A stretch of 6,692 bases of DNA from contig JABGPX010000647.1 of assembly GCA_018644745.1 (NCBI GenBank), forward strand, positions 1-6,692. Reading direction: 5' to 3'. Made by a program: the position numbers and the translations under genes. Source of the stretch: Spirochaetales bacterium. Lineage in GTDB: Bacteria; Spirochaetota; Spirochaetia; ARS1246. The notes below the pieces were generated by a model. It was not told the DNA's origin. It saw nothing but the letters and a program-made list of their open reading frames with translations, and did no database searches. Position 1 is the first letter of the stretch. Every line of letters begins with the position of its first letter. Shown here one piece after another: positions 1 through 6,692 of this stretch.

Positions 1-1371
1 AAAGCATATACCGCCGCTCCGCTCTGCGCACCCGCCAGGGTGAGTATGCTCACCGGACGCTACCCGGGTGCCCATGGAGTAAGATCCAATCCGGCGCTAA
101 AGGTAGGCGCAAAGTACTCAAAAGATCTCATTGATGTAATGGGCGACGCCGGCTATACGACGGCGATGATCGGCAAAAATCATTCACACCTTTCCGTGAA
201 AAGAGTAGATCACTGGTTCGCCCTTGGGCACGCGGCGGGTTATGGGAATGAAGCGAGCCGGCGCAGTGAGCAGGAGGATGCATTCGATACCTGGCTGCAT
301 GATCTCTGTCACGGTGTGGCGGAGGCTCCTTCACCATTTCCGCTCGAGTGCCAGGGGCCCCATCGTATGGTAACCGACGCCGGTGAATGGCTGGATACGA
401 TTGAGGATGATAACCCATTTTTTCTCTGGTTGAGTTTTGCTGAACCACACAACCCGTACCAGGTTCCTGAGCCGTATTTCTCGATGTTCCCGGAAAAGAC
501 TCTCCCCCCGGCATACGGGAGTTCAGGCAATATTGAGAATGGATTCAAATGGGAGTTCCTGTCGAAAATGGAGCGGATGGCAATGCCTCGGTACGACGAG
601 CTTCTGCCCAGGATGCGTTCAAACTATTACGGTATGCTCAGGTTGATCGATGATCAAGTGCATCGATTTACCGATATTCTGAAATCGGCAGGCCGCTACT
701 CGAATACAATTTTTTTCTATGTTTCAGACCACGGGGATTTCGTTGGCGATTACGATCTCATGCGAAAAGGACCCGAGATGCCGGAATCGTTGATGCGGAT
801 CCCTTTCGGTGTCTGGGGGAGTCAGATCGCTTCGCATCAGGGTCCTCATCCGGCCCACGTAAATCTGGTGGATATCATGCCGTCAGTATGCGGCCTGCTC
901 GGAGGGCGGATTCCCGAGGGCGTTCAGGGAAGGGATCTCTCTCCCCTTCTTCGAAACGAAGCCTATCCGGACAACGAGTTTTCCAGCGCCTATGCCGAAC
1001 AGGGTTTCGGCGGACTCGATTATTCCTGGGACGACAACATCGACTTTGAGAAATGTATGCCTCCGGCAATAACCTTCGATTGTCTCAATCAATATTCACA
1101 AAGCGGTACGATGCGGATGATCAGAAAGGGTAAATGGAAGCTGCTCTATGATATGCAGGGTGACGGCAGACTCTATGATCTTGATTTGGATCCTGGAGAA
1201 CTCGAGAATTTATATTCCAACAGCAAACACATCGGGATTCGTACGGAGCTTCTCGAGGAATTGCTGATACAGACGTTGAGAGCCGCGGATCCTCTTCCGT
1301 ATCCCGGCGGCATCTATGAGAGAAAAACCCATCCACGTAATTACTGGACTGATCCTCTTTTCAAGGTATAG
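1..1371 (+). CDS. Type I (formylglycine-dependent) sulfatase, 5' end cut by window edge
   Basis: Sulfatase of the alkaline phosphatase-like superfamily, hydrolysing sulfate esters, probably from sulfated sugars. The frame is open from base 1, so the start lies outside the window; 456 residues are present and about 45-55 N-terminal residues (usually with the first metal-binding aspartates and any signal peptide) are missing, judging by family architecture. Numbering from base 1, the signature C-A-P-A-R is at residues 9-13 with S/T-G-R following (LTGR 17-20); Cys9 (bases 25-27) is the residue expected to be converted to formylglycine. Other family marks are GKNH near 58-61 (usually GKWH; Lys and His are kept), SFAEPHNPY near 145-153, SDHGD at 242-246 with metal-binding Asp243-His244, Lys256, and a C-terminal YDLDLDPGELENLY segment typical of sulfatases. 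A start at GTG 40 would delete the active-site Cys and is wrong. Probably co-transcribed with the lyase 69 bases downstream. Sulfatase class is certain; the substrate is unknown. Confidence 0.95.
   Translation, partial: KAYTAAPLCAPARVSMLTGRYPGAHGVRSNPALKVGAKYSKDLIDVMGDAGYTTAMIGKNHSHLSVKRVDHWFALGHAAGYGNEASRRSEQEDAFDTWLHDLCHGVAEAPSPFPLECQGPHRMVTDAGEWLDTIEDDNPFFLWLSFAEPHNPYQVPEPYFSMFPEKTLPPAYGSSGNIENGFKWEFLSKMERMAMPRYDELLPRMRSNYYGMLRLIDDQVHRFTDILKSAGRYSNTIFFYVSDHGDFVGDYDLMRKGPEMPESLMRIPFGVWGSQIASHQGPHPAHVNLVDIMPSVCGLLGGRIPEGVQGRDLSPLLRNEAYPDNEFSSAYAEQGFGGLDYSWDDNIDFEKCMPPAITFDCLNQYSQSGTMRMIRKGKWKLLYDMQGDGRLYDLDLDPGELENLYSNSKHIGIRTELLEELLIQTLRAADPLPYPGGIYERKTHPRNYWTDPLFKV
25..60 (+). other. Sulfatase formylglycine signature (CxPxR...TGR)
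   Basis: Codons 25-39 encode C-A-P-A-R and 49-60 encode L-T-G-R, the recognition sequence for conversion of the Cys to C-alpha-formylglycine. It is the Cys type, which either an aerobic FGE-type enzyme or an anaerobic radical-SAM maturase (anSME) can modify. No maturase gene is in the window, so one must be encoded elsewhere if this enzyme is active. Confidence 0.93.
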
Positions 1372-1427
1372 CCGGCAGGGAACTCATCCTCGACCTCACC
1401 GGCGCTTTGTCGTATGATACCGACCTC

Positions 1428-1436
1428 GGGAGGAAA
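1428..1436 (+). promoter_or_regulatory. Ribosome binding site that sets the lyase start at 1441
   Basis: A purine-rich GGGAGGAAA ends four bases before ATG 1441, good Shine-Dalgarno spacing. The alternative in-frame ATG at 1414 has no such sequence before it and would place this motif inside the coding region, so 1441 is preferred. Confidence 0.75.
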
Positions 1437-1440
1437 GGGC

Positions 1441-3984
1441 ATGAAAATCAGCAGCACGTTTTTCGGCAAAGATATAACCGAACCCATTCGGTCACGCGCG
1501 GGAAACGATACACCGGCGGGTTGCTACGCGAAAGAACTGGTAACGGAAGCCTCCTGGTGGATGGATAAGAGCTACGAGGAGCTCTATTCGCTTATGTTCG
1601 GGCCGACTCTCAAGAGATCCTGGTTTGTTCTCTCATACGGAAGCTGCCCCAGCTGCGGCGGCAGTGTACCCATGTACAATTGGATTATTGATCCCAAGAG
1701 AATACCGTGGAAGGTTGAATGCCCCCACTGCACCGGTCTCTTCCCGAAAAATGACTTTGCCGCCTATTACGCTTCAGGCATCGACAGCGCCGGGGTTTTT
1801 GACAGGTCTTTGGCGGATTCGTCTCTTTTGATAAATGCAGATGGAACCGGCTTTGGCGTTGACGACGGAAACGGCTACGTCGATCACGAGGGGGAGACCT
1901 GGCGCTTTATCGGGGCGTATTTGGCCCACGGTTTTTGGCCATTACTGGTTTTGGACGGAATCGAGACTCTTGCCACCGCGTACTTTCTGAGCGGTAATCA
2001 GGACTATGCGAGGAGAGCCGCTATCATGCTTTTCCGGGTCTCTGAACTCTTTCCAGACTTTGATTTCTCAACACAAGGTGTGATGTATGACGAAGAGGGC
2101 ACCTCGAGCGGTTATGTAAACTACTGGGTGAATACCTGCCACGACATCCGGCGAATGACCCTCGCGTACGATATGATCTTCGAAGGTATCCGTGATGATG
2201 AGATGCTGGAAGAGGTCTTGGGACACTCCTGGGGGAATATCAGCGGATCAATTGAGGGTCGGATTTTCCAGGAGGCTCTTGCCCATCCCGAGAAATACGA
2301 TTCCAATCCTCCGGACCCGTCTAACGTGAGAATCCTCATCAAGGCGGTACTCGGGTGGCCGGAAAGCCGGGATGAAGTGCTCGCCGATTTCGATGTAATG
2401 ATTGAACTCTCAACCAGGGTCGATGGTCTGGTCGGCGAAAAGGGACTCTCCGCTTATGCGGCCATCGCGCCGCTCAAGGTCGCCGACATGCTGCTACTCT
2501 TCGCGAACATCGAGCCGGATTTTCTCGATCACATTATTCGCAGGTACCCAATTCTCGAAAAAACCTACCGGTTTCATATCAACACCTGGTACATGAACAC
2601 GTATTTCCCCGGCTGCGGTGACGCGGGGGCGTTTAATATGAAGTACACCGAATATCCAGCCACCCTCATGGCCGCCTACAAGCAGATACCGTATCAACGG
2701 ACCCGTGAATGGTTTACCTGGAAACTGTATGAGTATTTTGACGATCCGGCTTTCGCCCAGGCAGTTTATATCAGCAATGGCGGCTCCGCGGATGGATGCT
2801 TTGAAAAGGATCTCTATCTAAACGAACCGGCGAAGCTGCGCCGGGAGCTTGTCGAACTCATAGACTTACATGGAGTCGAACTGGACCAGGAGAGCGTAAA
2901 TTACGACGAATGGAGAATTGCGGTTCTTCACTCCGGATCCGGCGAGAATAAACGGATGATTTCCATGGGTTATGATTCCGGTGCCAACCACGCTCATCAT
3001 GATGCCCTCAACATCAACCTCTTCTTCCGCGGAGCGAACATAAGTCCCGATTTCGGCTATCCGCCGGTAAATCACGGAGGCTGGTATACACCCGAAGTTG
3101 AGTGGTGCCGGCACCCGGCATCTCATAACCTGGTAGTTATCGATGGTAAGGATCACGCCAATCTACCGGATGGAAAGTTTCTTCGATATCCTGCATTCGG
3201 CAAAACACTGCTTTGGCACACCGGCGGGTTTGCACAGGCGGTTTACGCGGATGCCGCGGAATACGCGGATGTCGAACGCTTTGAACGGCTGATCGGCCTT
3301 GTCGATGTCTCGGGTAGAGACGCGTATGTTGTCGATATCTTTCGGGTAAAAGGAGGATACGATCACGAAAAATTCTTCAGAACTCTTCCCGCCCGAGTCG
3401 GTTCGAGCGGTTTGAACATGGCACCCGGCAAACCGCAGCGGAACAAAACATTCATGAGAAACTTCAAAACCGACGCAGACCCGGCCAAGGGATGGGAGTT
3501 TGATTTTACCTTTGATGACGAACAGGATCTTCGACTTTCATATACCGAGCTTACGAACGATGCGAGCGCCACGTTGTGTGAATCCTGGGTTGATATAACT
3601 AGAGCGAAGCAGGGGCCGGGTAACCGGGAAATCTGGATACCTGCTGTCATAGCGCGGCGGACGGGACCGGAATCGACCTTCGTGAGTCTTCTCGTGCCGT
3701 ATTCCGGTGCGTCTCCTGTGCTTTCTGTCCGGAGAGTCGAAAACGGAACCGATTCGGATGTTGTTTTGGAAGTAAAGCTGGCGAACGGTATAACAGATTT
3801 GATATTAGCGGCTGACCCGGGAGGTATATACCCGGCGGCTAAACATACTGCCCGATCTGCTAAGCGAACCGTCCGGTTCGTCGACCGGGGATTCGAGACC
3901 GACAGCCCCTTCTGTGCCATTCGGCTGGAAAACGACAAAGTGATTGATACCTCGATTCCCGACGGCTTCTCATATTGGAAATAA
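1441..3984 (+). CDS. Heparinase II/III-family polysaccharide lyase-like protein with N-terminal CxxC/CxxC module
   Basis: An 847-residue protein that I assign to the heparinase II/III superfamily, enzymes that cleave uronic-acid-containing polysaccharides by beta-elimination. The N-terminal region carries two Cys pairs (C69/C72 and C94/C97) separated by 21 residues, resembling a zinc ribbon, followed by a FPKNDF segment. A predominantly helical region (about 110-430), with Tyr/His-rich stretches such as HINTWYMNTYF near 379-389 and FPGCGD near 389-394, fits the alpha/alpha-toroid domain. The beta-sandwich (about 490 onward) has the family's characteristic histidine/aspartate cluster (H517, H519, H520, D521, then NINLFFRG and SPDFGY at 535-540) and SHNLVVIDG at 561-569, matching the usual HNTVxVDG. 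The rest to 847 looks beta-rich. No hydrophobic signal peptide is visible with the 1441 start. It follows the sulfatase closely, supporting a role on a sulfated polysaccharide. Superfamily is fairly secure; PL family, catalytic residues and substrate are not. It could be a divergent non-catalytic member. Confidence 0.85.
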   Translation: MKISSTFFGKDITEPIRSRAGNDTPAGCYAKELVTEASWWMDKSYEELYSLMFGPTLKRSWFVLSYGSCPSCGGSVPMYNWIIDPKRIPWKVECPHCTGLFPKNDFAAYYASGIDSAGVFDRSLADSSLLINADGTGFGVDDGNGYVDHEGETWRFIGAYLAHGFWPLLVLDGIETLATAYFLSGNQDYARRAAIMLFRVSELFPDFDFSTQGVMYDEEGTSSGYVNYWVNTCHDIRRMTLAYDMIFEGIRDDEMLEEVLGHSWGNISGSIEGRIFQEALAHPEKYDSNPPDPSNVRILIKAVLGWPESRDEVLADFDVMIELSTRVDGLVGEKGLSAYAAIAPLKVADMLLLFANIEPDFLDHIIRRYPILEKTYRFHINTWYMNTYFPGCGDAGAFNMKYTEYPATLMAAYKQIPYQRTREWFTWKLYEYFDDPAFAQAVYISNGGSADGCFEKDLYLNEPAKLRRELVELIDLHGVELDQESVNYDEWRIAVLHSGSGENKRMISMGYDSGANHAHHDALNINLFFRGANISPDFGYPPVNHGGWYTPEVEWCRHPASHNLVVIDGKDHANLPDGKFLRYPAFGKTLLWHTGGFAQAVYADAAEYADVERFERLIGLVDVSGRDAYVVDIFRVKGGYDHEKFFRTLPARVGSSGLNMAPGKPQRNKTFMRNFKTDADPAKGWEFDFTFDDEQDLRLSYTELTNDASATLCESWVDITRAKQGPGNREIWIPAVIARRTGPESTFVSLLVPYSGASPVLSVRRVENGTDSDVVLEVKLANGITDLILAADPGGIYPAAKHTARSAKRTVRFVDRGFETDSPFCAIRLENDKVIDTSIPDGFSYWK

Positions 3985-3993
3985 GTTCGGCTC

Positions 3994-4773
3994 CTATTCG
4001 ATTTTGTAGGTGTCGATCAGTTTTTCCTTCCCCGAGTCTTCCCGCATTTTGGCGATTATTTCTACCCATTTCTCGAGACCGCTGCCCTGTATCTTCTTTT
4101 TCAGCAGGTAATCGACCTGGAATATTCCCGCGGCATCGTTCATGATTATCTCCACCCGCACCGGTTTTTCATCGGTCGGGGTGAGCACGCTTACGGTATC
4201 CACCGCCATTCCGCTTACTTTATAGATATCCATCGAACCGAGCTCGAAGGCGATTCGTGATCGGCCTTTCTGCATATCCAATCCATCAGCAATTCGTACA
4301 ACCCCGCCCTCTATGGTGTGGACAGCATTCACCGCGTCATGGGCAACCATCGCGTGAAGAGTTTCGGTGATAATGATTTGTCGAATTCGTATATCATTAT
4401 ATATATCCGGGAGTATCTGATGCAGGACCCGATTTGCGAGGGTAACGCCGAAATCGTCATGTAAGTCTCGATGGACCGCGTTGCCAAGGTCGTGCATGAT
4501 GGATGCCAGGAAAACAACCACCTCGGCGTCGTTGTTTTCGAGTTCCCATTCACTCACAATTGAAGGACTGACTCCGCCGGCCTTTAGATTCCTGAGTATT
4601 TTTATTGCCATGTTAGCGACGATCGCGACATGGACCGGTCCGTGATCGCTCATCGAGAGCCGCTTTACCGCCATGACATTGGCGGCCTCCCAAAGTGTGT
4701 TGAGCTCTATGTTGGCGTTCACCGCCGTGAGCACCGAAGCCAGTTTCTTGTTCGATCTTGTGGGTATTCGCAT
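3994..4773 (-). CDS. HD-domain metal-dependent phosphohydrolase, uncharacterised family
   Basis: A 259-residue soluble protein with a complete-looking HD metal site: SDHGPVH (H44, H48) for the first ligand, IMHDLGN with the H94-D95 doublet, further histidines H101, H105, H140 and H145, and RIADGLD (D163, D166) for the last aspartate. HD enzymes hydrolyse phosphoester bonds in nucleotides, cyclic nucleotides or RNA; nothing here points to one substrate. The region after about residue 175 is a separate domain, with DKPV/RVEI-type strands and [13 protein letters not shown] (215-227) then [13 protein letters not shown] (231-243). From memory, similar C-terminal sequences occur in unnamed archaeal and bacterial HD proteins. 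The start is supported by GAGGAAA on the minus strand (4779-4785), five bases before the ATG. The gene runs towards the lyase gene (9 bases between stops) and away from the dehydrogenase, so it is probably a one-gene transcript unrelated to the polysaccharide genes. Confidence 0.88.
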   Translation of the reverse strand: MRIPTRSNKKLASVLTAVNANIELNTLWEAANVMAVKRLSMSDHGPVHVAIVANMAIKILRNLKAGGVSPSIVSEWELENNDAEVVVFLASIMHDLGNAVHRDLHDDFGVTLANRVLHQILPDIYNDIRIRQIIITETLHAMVAHDAVNAVHTIEGGVVRIADGLDMQKGRSRIAFELGSMDIYKVSGMAVDTVSVLTPTDEKPVRVEIIMNDAAGIFQVDYLLKKKIQGSGLEKWVEIIAKMREDSGKEKLIDTYKIE

Positions 4774-4778
4774 CTTTG

Positions 4779-4785
4779 TTTCCTC
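4779..4785 (-). promoter_or_regulatory. Ribosome binding site of the HD gene
   Basis: Minus-strand GAGGAAA lies five bases before the ATG whose complement is at 4771-4773. It supports the start chosen for the HD protein. Confidence 0.7.
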
Positions 4786-4824
4786 TTCGCACCGAGGCGC
4801 AGGAAGTTCTTTCTCATATTACCC

Positions 4825-4853
4825 TTGAACAGCAGCCAGAAGGAAGACATAAT
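4825..4853 (+). promoter_or_regulatory. Putative sigma-70 promoter for the dehydrogenase gene
   Basis: TTGAAC at 4825-4830 (4 of 6 to the -35 consensus) and CATAAT at 4848-4853 (5 of 6 to the -10 consensus) are separated by exactly 17 bases. Transcription would begin near 4860, leaving a leader of about 20 bases that includes the ribosome binding site at 4869-4874. The site lies in the only intergenic space upstream of the dehydrogenase. I saw no equally good promoter on the minus strand for the HD gene; a TAATAT hexamer (complement of 4816-4821) lacks a matching -35. Confidence 0.5.
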
Positions 4854-4868
4854 TGGCTGCAAATTTCC

Positions 4869-4874
4869 AGGAGG
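4869..4874 (+). promoter_or_regulatory. Strong ribosome binding site that sets the dehydrogenase start at 4881
   Basis: A perfect AGGAGG six bases before ATG 4881. The reading frame stays open upstream to 4758, but translation from there would overlap the HD gene's start and its N-terminus is unlike any dehydrogenase, so 4881 is the real start. Confidence 0.85.
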
Positions 4875-4880
4875 AATAAC

Positions 4881-5981
4881 ATGAGTATAAACAGGACTCG
4901 CAGGATGACCGGGGCGGTGCTACCCGGAGACAGCACGGTCAATTTCCGGCAGTTCGACATCCCTGTTCCCGGCCACGGGGAGGTGCTGATAAAAACAAAA
5001 TCATCCACTATTTGCGGCAGCGATATTCGGGCGATTTACCATGAACATCTGGGAAAAGGACCTGAGGGATATCAGGATGTTATCGCGGGGCATGAGCCGT
5101 GCGGTCAGATCGTGGAATGCGGACCGGGATTGCGCAGGTTCTCTGAAGGTGACCGGGTTATCGTTTATCACATTTCCGGCTGCGGTGTCTGTTACGACTG
5201 CCGCCGCGGTTATATGATCAGCTGTACGAGTGATAAGTATCGGCGGGCGTACGGGTGGCAGCGGGATGGCGGGATGGCGGAATACATGCTTGCCGAGGAG
5301 AAAGATCTAATCCCGCTTCCCGATTCTCTTTCATACACCGACGGCGCTCAGGTCGCCTGCGGCTTTGGTACCGTGTATGAAGGGCTGGAGAAGATAGGAA
5401 TCTGCGGAAACGACGCCGTGCTGGTAACCGGACTCGGACCGGTCGGATTGGCCGCATTAATGCTCGCGAAAGCGATGGGCGCCAGAATGCTCATCGGTGT
5501 AGATGTGGTGGAAGACAGGATGCAGATAGCCAAGGATCTTCATCTTGCGGATCATGTCATTCCTGCAAATGCTGACACAGATAGTATTATAAGAAAATTA
5601 ACCGCGGGTTCCGGCTGCGAACGCACTATCGATTGCTCCGGCAGCGCCTCCGCGCGGCTGACCTGCATACAGGCGACCAGGAAATGGGGGAAGACGGTGT
5701 TTATCGGTGAGGGCGGAACTGTCGAGTTCTCACCAAGTCCTGATATAATCCACGATCAAAAAACCATATTCGGTTCCTGGGTTACCAGTCTCTGGAAGAT
5801 GGAGGAACTGGTAGAGAGGCTGGTTCATTGGGGAGTCCGTCCTGAAGATCTGGTTACTCATCGCTTTCCTCTCGATGAAGCGGACAAAGCGTACGCATTG
5901 ATGGCGGAAGGGAAATGCGGCAAAGTGGCCGTCGTCTTCGACGAAGAAATTTCAGGGCATCTCTCGAAACCGCTGCTTTAA
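4881..5981 (+). CDS. Zinc-dependent alcohol/polyol dehydrogenase (MDR superfamily)
   Basis: A 366-residue medium-chain dehydrogenase/reductase of normal family length, predicted to oxidise an alcohol or polyol (or reduce the ketone) with NAD(P) in the cytoplasm. Catalytic zinc ligands are visible: C45 in ICGSD, H71-E72 in AGHEPCG, and C160 in ACGFGT. A structural zinc site is formed by C101, C104, C107 and C115. The nucleotide-binding fold starts with GLGPVG at 184-189, and D208 after the second strand (IGVDVVEDR) favours NAD over NADP. DGGMAEY at 129-135 and the C-terminal KCGKVAVVF segment are also family-typical. The chain resembles the sorbitol/threonine dehydrogenase-like branch, but sequence alone does not give the substrate. 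It appears to have its own promoter. Nearby sulfatase and lyase genes make a sugar-derived substrate possible, but an oppositely oriented gene lies between them, so this is weak inference. Confidence 0.92.
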   Translation: MSINRTRRMTGAVLPGDSTVNFRQFDIPVPGHGEVLIKTKSSTICGSDIRAIYHEHLGKGPEGYQDVIAGHEPCGQIVECGPGLRRFSEGDRVIVYHISGCGVCYDCRRGYMISCTSDKYRRAYGWQRDGGMAEYMLAEEKDLIPLPDSLSYTDGAQVACGFGTVYEGLEKIGICGNDAVLVTGLGPVGLAALMLAKAMGARMLIGVDVVEDRMQIAKDLHLADHVIPANADTDSIIRKLTAGSGCERTIDCSGSASARLTCIQATRKWGKTVFIGEGGTVEFSPSPDIIHDQKTIFGSWVTSLWKMEELVERLVHWGVRPEDLVTHRFPLDEADKAYALMAEGKCGKVAVVFDEEISGHLSKPLL

Positions 5982-5987
5982 CATCGA

Positions 5988-6062
5988 GCACATACGAAAA
6001 ATCCCGATGTTATAAGGAATCACATCAGTCAGGTGAAACAGATTGTGGATTTTTCGATGTGC
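5988..6062. repeat. Long-looped inverted repeat in the convergent gap
   Basis: The 17-base left arm (5988-6004, GCACATACGAAAAATCC) is complementary to the 16-base right arm (6047-6062, GGATTTTTCGATGTGC) with one unpaired A in the left arm. The 42-base interior contains a smaller GATGT/ACATC pair (6006-6010 with 6022-6026). An alternative outer pairing, ACATCGA 5981-5987 with TCGATGT 6054-6060, overlaps the same right arm. It fills the gap between the stops of the dehydrogenase and the MarC gene, so it may end transcription or stabilise mRNA 3' ends in both directions. It lacks the GC-rich stem and following T-run of a standard intrinsic terminator, so it is listed as a repeat. Confidence 0.7.
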
Positions 6063-6063
6063 T

Positions 6064-6651
6064 TCACAGGCTGAAGAAAGTCTGAATACCTGAGAGAAGC
6101 ATCTGAACCGCCAATGTTGTCAGAATCATGCCCATGAGACGTTCGATCGCTTTGAGTCCCCGGTTGCCGAGAAATCTTCGCAGATAATCAGAGGTGAAGA
6201 GAATTATCGCGGTCACGGCCCACGCGACGGCCAAAGCCGCGAACCAATCAAGCATGCGGGTCGGGTATTGGGTGGCGATGAGAATGACGATGGCCATAGC
6301 CGAAGGGCCTGCAACCAGCGGAACAGCGAGAGGGACAATCATCGGCTCTCCGTTTGCTTCAGTATCCTGGTTCGCTGTGGTCTGGGGGAAAATCATTTTA
6401 ATCGCGACGAGAAAAAGAATAACACCGCCGGATATATTGAGTGCCGGTTGTGAGATGTGCAAACCCGCGAGTATGTATTTGCCGAAGAAAAGGAAAAGGG
6501 TGAGTATCCCGAAAGCGATAATCATTTCCCGAATAATGATCCTTCTGCGCTTGCGCGCGTCATAACTCTGCAGGAGAGACAGGAATACGGGTATATTTCC
6601 GAAAGGATCCATCACAAGGATGAGTGTAAGTGCGGCAGAATAAAAGGTCAT
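6064..6651 (-). CDS. MarC/UPF0056-family integral membrane protein, YhgN-like
   Basis: A 195-residue inner-membrane protein of the MarC family, whose transport or other function is not established; despite the name, MarC was not confirmed as a multidrug-resistance determinant. About six hydrophobic helices can be placed near residues 3-27, 42-61, 70-89, 104-127, 135-154 and 172-192. Family motifs are MDPFGNIPVF (14-23), ISGGVILFLVAIKMIFP (73-89) and PLAVPLVAGPSAMA (107-120). From memory the sequence is close to E. coli YhgN along its whole length (about 197 residues), which supports the ATG at 6649-6651. The frame is open upstream to the window edge, and the ribosome binding site is only weak (CAGG about seven bases before the ATG), so a slightly longer start cannot be excluded. 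It converges on the dehydrogenase gene and has no evident link to the polysaccharide genes. Confidence 0.93.
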   Translation of the reverse strand: MTFYSAALTLILVMDPFGNIPVFLSLLQSYDARKRRRIIIREMIIAFGILTLFLFFGKYILAGLHISQPALNISGGVILFLVAIKMIFPQTTANQDTEANGEPMIVPLAVPLVAGPSAMAIVILIATQYPTRMLDWFAALAVAWAVTAIILFTSDYLRRFLGNRGLKAIERLMGMILTTLAVQMLLSGIQTFFSL

Positions 6652-6692
6652 ATAGAAAACCTGCCTTCCAGTAGTTCCGCCGGATTGCTGCT

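Noticed and set aside
128..514. 128-residue minus-strand open frame inside the sulfatase gene
   Set aside because: Antisense shadow, Arg/Pro/His-rich without any motif, in a region where the sulfatase frame is unmistakable.
40..1371. Sulfatase beginning at GTG 40
   Set aside because: This would drop the catalytic Cys at bases 25-27; the open frame continues to base 1, so the gene is simply cut by the window edge.
1414..1440. Earlier in-frame ATG for the lyase
   Set aside because: No ribosome binding site before it, while a good one sits just before ATG 1441; the extra nine residues add no signal peptide.
1372..1440. Possible terminator or promoter between sulfatase and lyase
   Set aside because: Only a 5-base GCCGG/CCGGC pairing with a 24-base loop and a short CGACCTC direct repeat are present, with no T-run and no convincing -35/-10 pair, so read-through is more likely.
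3817..3835. Palindrome GGTATATACC flanked by CCGGG/CCCGG
   Set aside because: It lies within lyase coding sequence encoding an ordinary DPGGIYP stretch; the stem is short and nothing suggests a site of action.
3363..3938. 191-residue open frame on the minus strand inside the lyase gene
   Set aside because: It lies wholly antisense to a well-supported coding region, has a low-complexity Ser/Arg-rich composition with no recognisable motif, and looks like a shadow of codon bias.
4758..4880. N-terminal extension of the dehydrogenase frame from an upstream ATG
   Set aside because: A perfect AGGAGG precedes ATG 4881, the putative promoter lies inside the extension, and the extra 41 residues do not resemble a dehydrogenase N-terminus.
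4630..4884. 84-residue + strand open frame spanning the HD gene start and the dehydrogenase ribosome binding site
   Set aside because: It is antisense to the N-terminal half of the HD gene, lacks a ribosome binding site and runs into the dehydrogenase start in another frame; no family features.

Overview
This window looks like an ordinary bacterial chromosome segment from a polysaccharide-degrading organism. It is densely coded, by eye moderately GC-rich, and several genes have strong Shine-Dalgarno sequences. The combination of a formylglycine sulfatase, a heparinase II/III-type lyase and a YhgN-like MarC membrane protein suggests a Gram-negative or related anaerobe or marine bacterium. Spirochaetota, Planctomycetota or Lentisphaerota are plausible, but the lineage is a guess from gene content, not something the sequence proves.

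Layout. Five protein-coding genes cover almost everything. On the + strand, a 5'-truncated type I sulfatase (1-1371) is followed after 69 bases by a large heparinase II/III-like protein (1441-3984). The two probably form the end of a degradation operon that starts upstream of the window. A gene on the - strand for an HD-domain metal-dependent phosphohydrolase (3994-4773) converges on the lyase with only 9 bases between stop codons. It diverges from a + strand zinc-dependent alcohol dehydrogenase of the MDR superfamily (4881-5981) across a 107-base intergenic region that holds a plausible sigma-70 promoter for the dehydrogenase. The last gene is a - strand MarC/YhgN-type six-helix membrane protein (6064-6651). 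It converges on the dehydrogenase across an 82-base gap holding a long-looped inverted repeat.

How the genes fit together. The sulfatase and the lyase make biochemical sense as a pair: sulfate removal and eliminative cleavage of a sulfated, uronic-acid-containing polysaccharide such as a glycosaminoglycan or algal polymer. The substrate cannot be read from sequence. The dehydrogenase could oxidise a released sugar or polyol, but it has its own promoter and is separated by an oppositely oriented gene, so this link is weak. The HD protein and MarC protein have no evident tie to the pathway.

I found no tRNA, rRNA, CRISPR array, insertion sequence or clear rho-independent terminator. No gene-free stretch exceeds about 110 bases. 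I do not see a convincing undescribed multi-gene system. The most interesting items are the CxxC/CxxC module and missing signal peptide of the lyase, the HD protein with an uncharacterised conserved C-terminal domain, and the inverted repeat between the two last genes.
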